Source of the DNA: Flavobacteriaceae bacterium EG-1
GTDB lineage: Bacteria > Bacteroidota > Bacteroidia > Flavobacteriales > Flavobacteriaceae
Direction of reading: 5' to 3'
Length of the DNA: 64,000 nt
Assembly (NCBI RefSeq): GCF_009649685.1
Contig: NZ_WJPK01000002.1
Location: 536,202 to 600,201 of the forward strand
In this document: one piece after another, positions 45,738 through 55,003 of the stretch
Position numbering within the stretch: position 1 is the stretch's first letter
Layout: each line of letters begins with the position of its first letter
Notes under the pieces: model-generated
Databases searched by the model: none
What the model saw: only the letters and a program-made list of their open reading frames with translations
Told to the model about the DNA's origin: nothing
Position numbers and translations under genes: made by a program

Positions 45738-46466
45738 ATGCAAAAAGTATTGGCTTACATCTTAACGCCTATTTTCTTCTTTTTCTTTGGGTTAACCTTG
45801 TTGGTCTTTCACCCGATACAGGTTTTTTGTTATAGATTATTGGGATATACTGCCCATGGGTTTTCAGTGGCTGTAATGAACCGTACACTAATGCTTTGTA
45901 CCAACCTTTTAGGAACTCGCTATACATTTATTAATAAAAATAATATAGCTAATAATCGTCCAAAAATTTTCGTTGCTAATCACCAAAGCATGTTCGACAT
46001 ACCTCCTATAATATGGTACATGCGTAAATTTCATCCAAAATTTGTCAGCAAGAAAGAACTAGGTAAAGGAATTCCAAGTGTTTCGTACAATTTACGTCAT
46101 GCAGGCTCTGTCCTTATTGACAGAAATAACAATAAACAAGCGTTAACAGAAATTGCAAAACTTGGTCGCTATATAGAAGAACATAAACGTAGTGCCGTAA
46201 TATTTCCGGAAGGCACTAGAAGTCGTGATGGCCAACCTAAACATTTTAGAACCACAGGACTTAAAATATTAATGAAAACAGCTCCATCTGCTATTATTAT
46301 TCCTATAAGCATTAACAATTCTTGGAAATTACTGCGATATGGCAAATTTCCTATGGGTGTTGGCAGTCACTTAAAATTCTACGTGCATCCACCAATGGAA
46401 AGAACTGAAAACCTCGATGATTTTATATCACTTATTGAGGACAAAGTAAAATCTCTTATTCAATAA
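45738..46466 (+). CDS. plsC: 1-acyl-sn-glycerol-3-phosphate acyltransferase
   Basis: A 242-residue membrane acyltransferase that makes phosphatidic acid. The motif NHQSMFD and the FPEGTRSR block are present, with an N-terminal hydrophobic anchor. ATG 45738 is used; a TTG two codons upstream is weaker. The HD-domain gene follows 12 bases later. Confidence 0.92.
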   Translation: MQKVLAYILTPIFFFFFGLTLLVFHPIQVFCYRLLGYTAHGFSVAVMNRTLMLCTNLLGTRYTFINKNNIANNRPKIFVANHQSMFDIPPIIWYMRKFHPKFVSKKELGKGIPSVSYNLRHAGSVLIDRNNNKQALTEIAKLGRYIEEHKRSAVIFPEGTRSRDGQPKHFRTTGLKILMKTAPSAIIIPISINNSWKLLRYGKFPMGVGSHLKFYVHPPMERTENLDDFISLIEDKVKSLIQ

Positions 46467-46478
46467 AAGCATGCATTA

Positions 46479-47144
46479 ATGAGTGATTCTGAAATTATAG
46501 AACAAACTATTCTATTTGTAAAAAAAACACTAAAAAACGCCGAGGGAGGTCATGATTGGTTTCATATTCAACGCGTTTACAATAATTCACTTCTTATTGC
46601 TAAAGATGAAAACGCAGATATTTTAGTTGTCGGTTTAGGAGCACTTTTGCATGACATTGCTGATGCTAAATTCAATAATGGAGATGAAACAATTGCACCA
46701 AAATTAGCAAAAGAATTTTTGAATTCTATAAATGTACCACGTAAAACAATTAAACATGTAGTACAAATAATTGCAAATTGTTCATATAAAAACAGTTTAG
46801 ATAAAACCGACAAACCATTTAACTCTATAGAACTTTCAATAATTAAAGATGCTGATCGTCTTGATGCGATAGGAGCAATTGGCATCGCCAGAGCCTTTAA
46901 TTATGGAGGATTCAAAAACAGAAAACTATATGACCCCGAAATTGCTCCTAATCTTAATATGACCAAAGATGAGTACAAAAAATCTACTGCCCCTACCATA
47001 AATCATTTCTACGAAAAATTGCTATTACTTAAAAACACTTTAGAAACAAAAACTGGCAAAAAACTCGCCGAAAAACGACATCAATTTATGATGGATTATT
47101 TGGAACAGTTTTATGGCGAATGGAATGGCAAACCAGGCTTTTAG
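46479..47144 (+). CDS. HD-domain phosphohydrolase
   Basis: A 221-residue soluble protein. The metal motif H...HD...D is seen: GGHDWFHIQRV (residues 22 on), LLHDIADAKF and DADRLDAIGAIG. It is of the YedJ-like group of HD hydrolases with unknown substrate. Downstream of plsC, probably the same transcript. Confidence 0.88.
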   Translation: MSDSEIIEQTILFVKKTLKNAEGGHDWFHIQRVYNNSLLIAKDENADILVVGLGALLHDIADAKFNNGDETIAPKLAKEFLNSINVPRKTIKHVVQIIANCSYKNSLDKTDKPFNSIELSIIKDADRLDAIGAIGIARAFNYGGFKNRKLYDPEIAPNLNMTKDEYKKSTAPTINHFYEKLLLLKNTLETKTGKKLAEKRHQFMMDYLEQFYGEWNGKPGF

Positions 47145-47149
47145 ATTAC

Positions 47150-47716
47150 CTAAAAAGCATATCCTGCAAAAATTTGAAAAACATTATTTTGACTATTTCC
47201 ATTAATGTTTGCATCATTGTTAATATTCATTATACCTTTATTATAACGTAAACCGGCAAATAGATTATCGCTTATTTTATAGGATGCCCCAATGCCAAAC
47301 GCTAAATCTATGCTTTTAAAATCTTCTTTATCTGCATTGGTAGATAATAAAAATCCTGCTAAAGGCCCTGCTTCAGCGCTTAAACCTTTAATTATATAAT
47401 ACTTTACCATTACAGGTAAATTAACATAGTCTAACTTTAAGTTATCGCTAGCGCCATAAAACGCCCAACTACTACCTTGTGAAGAATATAATAATTCTGG
47501 TTGTACCGCTATTTTTTCTGAAATTGGTATTTCAACAACTCCACCTACATGGAAACTTACCTTTGATGATAATCCCCCTAATCCGGTTCCGGTATAAGCA
47601 TTCCCTCCAATAGAGGCTAAATTTAAACCTCCTTTTACTCCAAATGCAAAGTCTTGAGCGTTAGTAATCGTAAAAGTCATGAAAATAAGTACTGCTAAAA
47701 TCGATTGTTTTCTCAT
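47150..47716 (-). CDS. Outer-membrane beta-barrel (porin-family) protein
   Basis: A 188-residue small barrel of the OMP_b-brl type: a signal peptide (ITNAQ), then FGVKGGLNLASIGG, repeated short strands, and a terminal aromatic strand (FQIFAGYAF). Such proteins are membrane stabilisers or adhesins; no more can be said. Convergent with the HD gene. Confidence 0.87.
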   Translation of the reverse strand: MRKQSILAVLIFMTFTITNAQDFAFGVKGGLNLASIGGNAYTGTGLGGLSSKVSFHVGGVVEIPISEKIAVQPELLYSSQGSSWAFYGASDNLKLDYVNLPVMVKYYIIKGLSAEAGPLAGFLLSTNADKEDFKSIDLAFGIGASYKISDNLFAGLRYNKGIMNINNDANINGNSQNNVFQIFAGYAF

Positions 47717-47823
47717 AATTCTAAATATATTTTAATATTTAGTGTTAAAACCTATAAAAGGTTAACATCCACTAAAATCAAATTTTTAGAATTATTTAAG
47801 TCTCTTCAAATTATAATTGAAAA

Positions 47824-49404
47824 CTATTTAGAATCTGCAGATACTGAATTTTTAAATTCTACTTTAACCAGTTGTTTTTTTGTGCCCCGTTTTGCGTAAA
47901 AAAGCATTTCATCTTTTTCTTTGTTAATTAAAGGAATATTAACCATTAAAGGCAATCGTGCTTCTTTATCATCAATAAACTTTTCAAAACTAATTTTTCC
48001 ATTGGCATCTAATTGAATACTAAATACATTTCTATTCCTACTCAACCCTTGTTTAAACAATAAGCGATCACCAGACAATAATTGTGGGTTTTCAGCTGAT
48101 GTAGCTATAAAAAAATATGTCTTTCCATCTTTAACATACGTGCTATACGATGCATATGCACCATCGCCTTGGGTAACTTCTGCTTTATTGATATTGCGTA
48201 CCCAAACCATTTCACCTGCACGATTTAATTTGGCCGATACAATGTCGTTATAATGATAACGCTCTACTTTTACACGACCACCACTTGTATTAGACTGTAC
48301 ACTATTGGTAACGAAATATTCTTCTGCATTAAATAGAATGGCCCCATCGGGCTCTATATGTAAACTTTTAAATACCAAATTCTTGATTTCAGCATCTACA
48401 TCACGACCAAACTTATCTATCATAAATTGATCAGAAAACGGATTGTATTTTTTACCTGTTAACTCTAAGGTTAATGGATTGACTTCGAAATAAGAAAGTC
48501 CATTATACCTATTGTCTTTTCTATCTGCATAAAAACCAACACAAAACAATTTACCATTATGCATAATTGGTTTAAGCCCCTCCGAAAACTTACTAAAATC
48601 GTCAAATGATTGTGTTTTAGCTCCCAGTCTTGATATTTGTATCATCTCATATTGAAACTTTCGTTCTTTTGCACTAAAACGTCTCTTTTTAAAATACGCT
48701 TTACCAACAATGTAAACACTTTCTAAATCTTCAGAAAAAACCACATTTTCAAAAGAGTAATTCTTTTCTTCAACAGTTTCCGAAAAATCATAAGTCATTA
48801 ACTTTTTTAAACCAGCACTGTATAGATGTATTAAATGTTGATCTATTTTACCTTTTTTATAATGGGTACTTATTACAAAGGCCGACTTTTCATCATCAAA
48901 CAATACTGTAGAGGTAAAGCCAGAAGAAAACTTACGATTGTAGTAATTTTTACCAAGTGGTTGCCGAACAGGGTCAGATTTTATTGATAGAATGGTTTCT
49001 TCGGTAAAATTAAATTCATCCATAGGACTCCTATGAACCACATAATCATAAGATTCAGTGTCGTAATTATAATTTAAAAAGAGCAAATAAATCTGGCCAT
49101 TTCGAACATAGCCATCAACGAAATTGGCGTTCTTCAGCTTATAATTATATTCAGAAATTAGGTTTAGATCTTTATCGTAGTTTTCTATAAAATAACCCTT
49201 AGGACGTAAAACCATCCCTGTATAATAGGCGCGCACTAAAAGTGAGCCTCCCTGCTCATCATTACCTATGGTTAATAGATTTGAGTATTTATACCTGTCG
49301 TTATATTTTTCTCCAAACGAATAATTTAATGGAATTTCTTGCGCATTTGATGTAACATAAAGGGCAAGGAAAAGTATTAAAGCAATGCCTTTTCGTAGTC
49401 TCAT
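47824..49404 (-). CDS. Secreted beta-rich protein of unknown function
   Basis: A 526-residue exported protein (signal ending TSNAQ). The body contains about six to seven repeating blocks with aromatic-rich strands (NGQIYLLFLNYN, LESVYIVGKAYF, NGKLFCVGFYAD, DGKTYFFIATSA), which suggest a beta-propeller. There is no catalytic motif. I do not recognise the family. It has no close operon partner: crotonase is 21 bases upstream on the same strand and could be co-transcribed. Confidence 0.75.
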   Translation of the reverse strand: MRLRKGIALILFLALYVTSNAQEIPLNYSFGEKYNDRYKYSNLLTIGNDEQGGSLLVRAYYTGMVLRPKGYFIENYDKDLNLISEYNYKLKNANFVDGYVRNGQIYLLFLNYNYDTESYDYVVHRSPMDEFNFTEETILSIKSDPVRQPLGKNYYNRKFSSGFTSTVLFDDEKSAFVISTHYKKGKIDQHLIHLYSAGLKKLMTYDFSETVEEKNYSFENVVFSEDLESVYIVGKAYFKKRRFSAKERKFQYEMIQISRLGAKTQSFDDFSKFSEGLKPIMHNGKLFCVGFYADRKDNRYNGLSYFEVNPLTLELTGKKYNPFSDQFMIDKFGRDVDAEIKNLVFKSLHIEPDGAILFNAEEYFVTNSVQSNTSGGRVKVERYHYNDIVSAKLNRAGEMVWVRNINKAEVTQGDGAYASYSTYVKDGKTYFFIATSAENPQLLSGDRLLFKQGLSRNRNVFSIQLDANGKISFEKFIDDKEARLPLMVNIPLINKEKDEMLFYAKRGTKKQLVKVEFKNSVSADSK

Positions 49405-49425
49405 AAGTAGGTAATTTGGTTGAAG

Positions 49426-50208
49426 CTATTCTCCTGGGAATTCGGCCTTACGCTTTTCTAAAAATGCTGTTGTACCTTCTTCAAAATCTGCAGTACCAAA
49501 ACATTCTCCAAAAGCCTCTATCTCAGAATTATAACCATTTACATTAGTTTTAAAACCAGCATTTACCACTTTTATTGCATGAGCAATAGCAACAGGAGAG
49601 TTATTTGCTATTTTTTTAGCAATTTCTAAACTAAAATCAAGTAATTCTTCTTGAGAAACTACATGATTTATCAAGCCATAGTCTAACGCTTTTTCCGCAT
49701 TTATCATACTTGCAGTCATAATCATTTCCATAGCGCGACCCTTACCAATCAATTGTGGCAATCGTTGCGTGCCACCATAACCTGGAATTAGCCCAAGAGA
49801 CACTTCAGGTAGCCCCATTTTTGCATTATCACTAGCAACTCTAAAATGACAAGCCATTGCCAACTCAAGTCCTCCTCCTAATGCAAAACCATTTATTGCA
49901 GCTATTACAGGCGTAGATAGGTTTTCGATAAAATCAAATAATATCTTATGCCCTTTTACAGCTAATTGTACTCCTTCATCCACAGTATAATCTGAGAATT
50001 CAGAAATATCTGCTCCTGCTACAAAAGCTTTTTCACCACTACCAGTTAATACAATAACTAAAGTTTCTTTTTCACTATCTAATTCTTCAAAAGCTTCATG
50101 CAACTCTTGAATAGTTTCACTGTTTAATGCATTTAATTTCTTAGGACGATTGATGGTGATAATTGCAAAGCTATCATCATAATCAATTCTTAAGTTTTTA
50201 TAACTCAT
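49426..50208 (-). CDS. Enoyl-CoA hydratase (crotonase)
   Basis: A 260-residue crotonase-fold enzyme, hydrating 2-enoyl-CoA in fatty-acid breakdown. The oxyanion-hole sequences AFVAGADISEF and ALGGGLELAMAC, and the two catalytic Glu positions (GGLELA and GLPEVSLGLIPG), are complete. It follows the histidine kinase by seven bases. Confidence 0.93.
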   Translation of the reverse strand: MSYKNLRIDYDDSFAIITINRPKKLNALNSETIQELHEAFEELDSEKETLVIVLTGSGEKAFVAGADISEFSDYTVDEGVQLAVKGHKILFDFIENLSTPVIAAINGFALGGGLELAMACHFRVASDNAKMGLPEVSLGLIPGYGGTQRLPQLIGKGRAMEMIMTASMINAEKALDYGLINHVVSQEELLDFSLEIAKKIANNSPVAIAHAIKVVNAGFKTNVNGYNSEIEAFGECFGTADFEEGTTAFLEKRKAEFPGE

Positions 50209-50215
50209 ATGACAT

Positions 50216-51670
50216 TTATTTTATAGTTTTTGGAAAACGAACTGTAAAAACAGTTTCAATTCCTTCTTTTGAACTCACGGTTATATCACCTTTATAGGTC
50301 TCAACTATATTTTTAACCATACCTAATCCGAGACCCATTCCACTTGACTTTGTTGTAAATTTAGGTTCGAATATTTTATCTTTAAATTCTTCAGCAATTC
50401 CTATTCCATTATCTGCGACCGTAATTTTTACCATTTCATTTTCTGAAGAAACGGTTACTGTTATGTTTGGATTTTCAACTTCTGGCATAGCCTGAATAGC
50501 ATTTTTCACCAAATTAGTGACCACTCTAATTAACTGTGTACGGTCTAATTTGGCAATAATTTGTTCTTCATTAGAGTGAAAGTTAATATAATTCTCATTA
50601 AAAATATCCAATGCAAGTCTCACTATTTCAACAACATTTAAAGTCTCGTTTTGCTGTGCAGGCATCTCAGCAAAATTTGAAAACGCAGAGGCTATGTTAC
50701 TCATAGTATCTATTTGCTGAATAAGCGTTTTAGAATATTCTGCTACTTTAGTTTCAACATCTGGATCATCGGCATTAAACTTACGTTCAAAACTCTGAAC
50801 ACTTAAACGCATTGGTGTTAAAGGATTTTTTATTTCATGAGCCACCTGTTTAGCCATTTCTCTCCAAGCTTGTTCTCGTTCGCTTCGCGCTAATTTTGCT
50901 GCACTATTTTCTAACTCATCAATCATAGCATTATATGAGGTAATTAAATTACCTATTTCTTCACTGGGCTCTTCAACAAATATTCTCTGATTTTTACCCG
51001 ATAACTCTGTTTTTGACAACATGTCTGAAACCGTTTGTAAAGACCTCGTAATATATTTTGATATAAAATAAGCTAACCCTATGGCAATTATCATCATTAA
51101 AAGATATACCCAAGCTAGACGAACTAAAAACTCTTTAAGCTCATTATCATTAAAAGAATTATCCTCATAATAAGGCAGATTTAAAATACCAATTGGTTTA
51201 AATTTTAAATCGTTGATATACATATATGAAGCCTGATAACGATCACCTGCTGCTGAATTATGTTCCACATATCTTTTTGTAACACTCGCGGAAAGATTGT
51301 TTAAAACATTGGGTGATAAACAAGAGGAAATAGAATCATTTTCAAATTGTGTTTTTGAACTTTTTAAAAGCTGACCTTCTAAATCGTAAATATTAAAATT
51401 TACATTTTGTACATCGGCTATTCTATATATTTCATCCCTAAAAATATGAACAAGATTTTCAGTAGTAACCGGATAAGTAGTTTGTTGTAATGTGTTTTTT
51501 ACACTCTGATTAATTTGCTCTTCTTTCTTCGCTAAACGAACTTTATGATAATCTATATTAATCTCTCGAAACTGATAAATGGTTATCCCTAAGATTAATA
51601 CCGAAGCAATAACCACCAATAAAATCATGGTAACGAAAATGCGCGATCTAAGAGAAAGTTCTTTAAACAA
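50216..51670 (-). CDS. HAMP sensor histidine kinase
   Basis: A 484-residue membrane kinase. Two transmembrane helices (about 10-30 and 185-205) flank a periplasmic sensor. A HAMP domain follows, then HisKA with H in AHEIKNPLTP, and the ATPase with N box VTNLVKNAIQAM and G box DNGIGIAEEFKD plus GMGLGLGMVK. No response regulator is adjacent. It is cotranscribed with the crotonase. Confidence 0.93.
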   Translation of the reverse strand: MFKELSLRSRIFVTMILLVVIASVLILGITIYQFREINIDYHKVRLAKKEEQINQSVKNTLQQTTYPVTTENLVHIFRDEIYRIADVQNVNFNIYDLEGQLLKSSKTQFENDSISSCLSPNVLNNLSASVTKRYVEHNSAAGDRYQASYMYINDLKFKPIGILNLPYYEDNSFNDNELKEFLVRLAWVYLLMMIIAIGLAYFISKYITRSLQTVSDMLSKTELSGKNQRIFVEEPSEEIGNLITSYNAMIDELENSAAKLARSEREQAWREMAKQVAHEIKNPLTPMRLSVQSFERKFNADDPDVETKVAEYSKTLIQQIDTMSNIASAFSNFAEMPAQQNETLNVVEIVRLALDIFNENYINFHSNEEQIIAKLDRTQLIRVVTNLVKNAIQAMPEVENPNITVTVSSENEMVKITVADNGIGIAEEFKDKIFEPKFTTKSSGMGLGLGMVKNIVETYKGDITVSSKEGIETVFTVRFPKTIK

Positions 51671-51765
51671 GCTTAAATATATTTGTACTCAAAGGTAGCA
51701 AATATCAAACCGTTTATTAATTATTATCGCCTAGTTGAAATCTAAAATAATACAGTACTCAGCTT

Positions 51766-52314
51766 TTACACTTCTGGGTTTTTCTCTCTAATGCGTTTAT
51801 AAAGCTTTATACCTAGCATTAAAAGTATTCCAAAAACAATAATACCAATAACACCATAAATCCAATTCAATGCATTTCGTAGCATTACTAAAAATATAAT
51901 TGCAAAAAGTAGTAACGTTGCACCTTCATTCCAAATACGCATATAATTCGACGTATACTTTATAATATTATTTTGCAATTGAATAAAAATTTGATGTGTT
52001 TTTAAATGGTACACGATTAAGAGCACAACAAATGCTAGTTTTACATGCATCCATGGTTGCTGCAAAAGTGAAGGCATTAAAATCAATAATATTATAGCAA
52101 ATAACACTGCTAAAATTGCAGAAGGCCAAGTAATAATATACCACAACCTTTTTGTCATTAATTGTAATTGATTGGAGAGTATTTCTTTTTCGGGTGAAGA
52201 TTTTTCAGAAGCTTCAATATGATATATAAACAATCTAGGAATATAAAATAAACCCGCAAACCATGTAATTACAAATATAAGATGCAGAGCTTTTATGTAG
52301 TTGTAGTATTCCAT
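51766..52314 (-). CDS. hemJ: HemJ-like protoporphyrinogen oxidase (CopD-type)
   Basis: A 182-residue membrane protein with four or five helices. The N-terminus YIKALHLIFVITWFAGLFYIPRLFIYH is typical of HemJ, with the conserved His in helix 1. It oxidises protoporphyrinogen IX in heme synthesis. ATG 52314 is preferred over the frame start at 52356. Ferrochelatase is encoded about 7 kb away at 59161. Confidence 0.88.
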   Translation of the reverse strand: MEYYNYIKALHLIFVITWFAGLFYIPRLFIYHIEASEKSSPEKEILSNQLQLMTKRLWYIITWPSAILAVLFAIILLILMPSLLQQPWMHVKLAFVVLLIVYHLKTHQIFIQLQNNIIKYTSNYMRIWNEGATLLLFAIIFLVMLRNALNWIYGVIGIIVFGILLMLGIKLYKRIREKNPEV

Positions 52315-52482
52315 CGATGCACTTGGTTTTAACAGTTTATTAAAACTGAAAGACAAAGGTAATAAATGATTTGGGGTAGAATCTACACTTTTCAGGCACT
52401 AAATATTTCGTTAGACACACCATTAATCTTCTAATGTTGTAATAATTAGTAATTTGAAGCATCAATTAAAAATGAAAAAAAA

Positions 52483-52983
52483 ATGGCGAAACAAGAAGTT
52501 TGGCTTAGTGGGCCGATACCTGACATACCAGCATTATTACAGCCAACCGCACATGCCTTATTACAATCAGTTCGTGAAATTAAAAAATATCTTATTGGCT
52601 TTCCAGAAGAAAAACTTTGGATTAAACCATTTGAAAGAGCTTCAGTTGGTTTTCATCTACAACATTTAACTGGAGTTTTAGACCGCATGTTAACCTATGC
52701 TCAAGAAAAACCTTTAACCACAATTCAATTTGAGTTTCTAAAAAATGAGGGAAACTCGATTACAGAAAAATCTTCTGAAGAAATGATTGCAAATTTTGAA
52801 TCAAAAGTAAATGAAGCTTTAGACTTCTTTAAAACTTTGTCGCATTCTACACTATCAGAAATAAGAACAGTTGGGCGTAAAAGACTACCATCAACTGTAA
52901 TTGGATTACTTTTTCATGCAGCAGAACATAGCCAAAGACATGTTGGGCAATTGCTAGTTACCATTAGTGCCTTAAAAGCATAA
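52483..52983 (+). CDS. DinB-family protein
   Basis: A 166-residue four-helix DinB protein. The His positions are in GFHLQHLTG (residues 61-66) and AAEHSQRHVGQ (near the C-terminus). It resembles metal-dependent thiol transferases. Its stop touches the stop of the convergent TlpA gene. Not close in sequence to the DinB protein at 19109. Confidence 0.86.
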   Translation: MAKQEVWLSGPIPDIPALLQPTAHALLQSVREIKKYLIGFPEEKLWIKPFERASVGFHLQHLTGVLDRMLTYAQEKPLTTIQFEFLKNEGNSITEKSSEEMIANFESKVNEALDFFKTLSHSTLSEIRTVGRKRLPSTVIGLLFHAAEHSQRHVGQLLVTISALKA

Positions 52984-53544
52984 CTATTGTAAGTTCTCAT
53001 CTAAAATCTGTCGTATTTTATTGCTGTTCCAATTTGCAGCCCCTATTTCTTTAATTATTATTTTGCCCGTTTTATCAATTATATAATTTGTAGGAATACT
53101 TCTTAATTGCAATTCCTTTGGACTATTCATCGCTGGTCTGTAAATAGGCAAAGAGTAACCCTTTTTACTTAAAAACGATTTTACCTTTTCTGGTTTTTCA
53201 TTGGTTAACAATAGAAAATTCACCCTTGTTCCATAATCTTCGTGTAGTTGAACAATACTAGGCATCTCTGCAATACATGGCGGACACCAAGTGGCCCAAT
53301 AACTAATAAAAGTAACCTTATCATCTCCTACATTAATGTTTATTGCAGTACCATCTAAAGTAGTTAATTGATATTGAAAAGGTTGTAATTGCAATTGGTC
53401 TTCTTCACTTAATTCAGATGGCGACATCACAAATACCTTTACCTTGTTTAGTGCAACTTGTAATGCAATTCTCGTTTGTGGAATTATTAAAGCAACAATA
53501 AAAACAGCAAAAATAATATTACTTAAAGTCAGATGTTTCTTCAT
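52984..53544 (-). CDS. TlpA-like thioredoxin
   Basis: A 186-residue membrane-anchored periplasmic thiol oxidoreductase. An N-terminal helix (NIIFAVFIVALIIPQ) precedes the thioredoxin fold with active site WCPPC (SYWATWCPPCIAEM) and cis-Pro segment LRSIPTNYI. Its role in disulfide or cytochrome maturation is inferred. Confidence 0.9.
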   Translation of the reverse strand: MKKHLTLSNIIFAVFIVALIIPQTRIALQVALNKVKVFVMSPSELSEEDQLQLQPFQYQLTTLDGTAININVGDDKVTFISYWATWCPPCIAEMPSIVQLHEDYGTRVNFLLLTNEKPEKVKSFLSKKGYSLPIYRPAMNSPKELQLRSIPTNYIIDKTGKIIIKEIGAANWNSNKIRQILDENLQ

Positions 53545-53681
53545 TATTCTAATAAGTTGAATTTTCTATTTGGGCGTTATTTCATATCACATAAAACACC
53601 CTTAAACCAACCCTTAATCTTGTTTCGATTTACAAAACTACTCCTTAAACTACATATAAATAATAATGTTAACACAAGATT

Positions 53682-53969
53682 ATGGCAGGAGGAAATGGTT
53701 TTGCATTAGATAATCTAAAAATTATTAGTGCACTCCAATCTTTTAGATAAAGACTAAAATTTAAAGATATTAAAGAATTAGTATTAGAAATTTTGGGTAA
53801 AACCAAGTTAGAATTCAAAAAAATATCTCCCCATGAAATGACCAAAATCAAAGTAAAAATTCATTAACAGCATCACGAAATTGTCTATCACGGAATTCTC
53901 ATCTATGTCATCTCAGCCATATTAACATTAAGTATTTTCTATGCATTATATAAATGGATGAGTGATTAA
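53682..53969 (+). pseudogene. Broken gene: 95-codon frame with two in-frame TAA
   Basis: From ATG 53682 the reading frame stays coherent for 96 codons to TAA 53967-53969, but it is cut by TAA at 53748-53750 and 53865-53867. The three pieces are: an N-terminus of 22 residues starting MAGGNGFALDNLK; a middle of 38 residues with KFKDIKELVLEILGKTKLEFKKIS; and a tail with a transmembrane helix (LIYVISAILTLSIFYALYKW). The pattern matches small helical proteins with one C-terminal helix that are common in Flavobacteriia. Coherence across both stops suggests recent inactivation by two point mutations. An opposing frame at 53669-53851 is a shadow. Confidence 0.6.
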
Positions 53970-54013
53970 TTAAAAAAGACTAATTTAAAGTCGTTCAATA
54001 GAAACTCGTAAAA

Positions 54014-54937
54014 ATGCATTATTCTAGAAGAGAAATCTTAGAACTTTATGGCCTTTCAGGGTTAGGTTTAGCAATAACACCTGCATTGTTATCCTTTAAC
54101 CAAAATGAGAAAATGGGGCAGCGTCCCATTCATAGTTCTGGAGACTATCTACCTATGGTTGGCATTGGCACCTGGCTCACATTCGATATCGGTAATTCAC
54201 AATCTGAACTTGAAATTCGAAAACAGGTTTTGTCAAAAATGTTTGAATTAGGTGGCAAAACAATAGATTCTTCCCCAATGTATGGTAGTTCAGAGTCAGT
54301 AGTAGGTAAAGCCTCCTCTCAGCTCGATAATCAGGAAAAATTTTTTTATGCTACTAAAGTTTGGATTTCTGGTAAACAAGCTGGCATAGACCAGATGAAC
54401 TCTTCCTTTAAAAAAATGAAGCGCAAAACCATGGATCTTATGCAGATTCATAATTTGGTTGATTGGGAAACACATGTTAAAACCTTAAAATCATATAAAG
54501 AATCTGGAAAAATAAAATATTGGGGACTAACTCATTACGTTGATTCTGCGCACCCAACTTTAGAAAAAATTATAAAAACTGAAAAACCAGATTTCGTACA
54601 ATTTAATTATTCCATTAATTCAATAAACGCTGAAAAATCACTATTCGAAACCTGTCAAAAAAATGGTACTTCTGTAATCATAAACCAACCTTTTGATAGT
54701 GGTCATCTTTTTCAAAAAATTAAAGGAAAAAAATTACCCGATTGGATTTCTGATTATGATATTAATAGTTGGGGTCAATATTTTTTGAAATTCATTCTTT
54801 CAAACAAAAATGTAACCTGTGTAATTCCAGGCACTTCAAAACTTAAGCATGTTATTGATAATATGGGTGCTGGCTACGGTAAACTCCCAGATGAATATGG
54901 ACGAGATAAAATGTTGCGTTTCTTAAAATCATTATAA
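54014..54937 (+). CDS. Aldo/keto reductase with Tat-like signal
   Basis: A 307-residue NADPH-dependent reductase. The N-terminus (SRREILELYGLSGLGLAITPALL) looks like a twin-Arg signal. The AKR tetrad appears as D in IDSSPMYG, Tyr in the same motif, Lys in ATKVWISG and His in MQIHNLVDW. An exported AKR is unusual, so location deserves checking. The substrate is unknown. Confidence 0.85.
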   Translation: MHYSRREILELYGLSGLGLAITPALLSFNQNEKMGQRPIHSSGDYLPMVGIGTWLTFDIGNSQSELEIRKQVLSKMFELGGKTIDSSPMYGSSESVVGKASSQLDNQEKFFYATKVWISGKQAGIDQMNSSFKKMKRKTMDLMQIHNLVDWETHVKTLKSYKESGKIKYWGLTHYVDSAHPTLEKIIKTEKPDFVQFNYSINSINAEKSLFETCQKNGTSVIINQPFDSGHLFQKIKGKKLPDWISDYDINSWGQYFLKFILSNKNVTCVIPGTSKLKHVIDNMGAGYGKLPDEYGRDKMLRFLKSL

Positions 54938-55003
54938 TTTAATGAACATCTAAACTCCTTTTATATTTCCGTATCTTAAGTGACTAACTCAAAAAACACT
55001 ACA

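Noticed and set aside
53669-53851. Minus-strand 60-codon frame
   Set aside because: Shadow of the coherent but broken plus-strand frame at 53682-53969.
53748-53867. In-frame TAA as recoded codons or selenocysteine/readthrough
   Set aside because: Two TAA in a small gene, with no known recoding signal and TAA the normal stop elsewhere; mutation is simpler.
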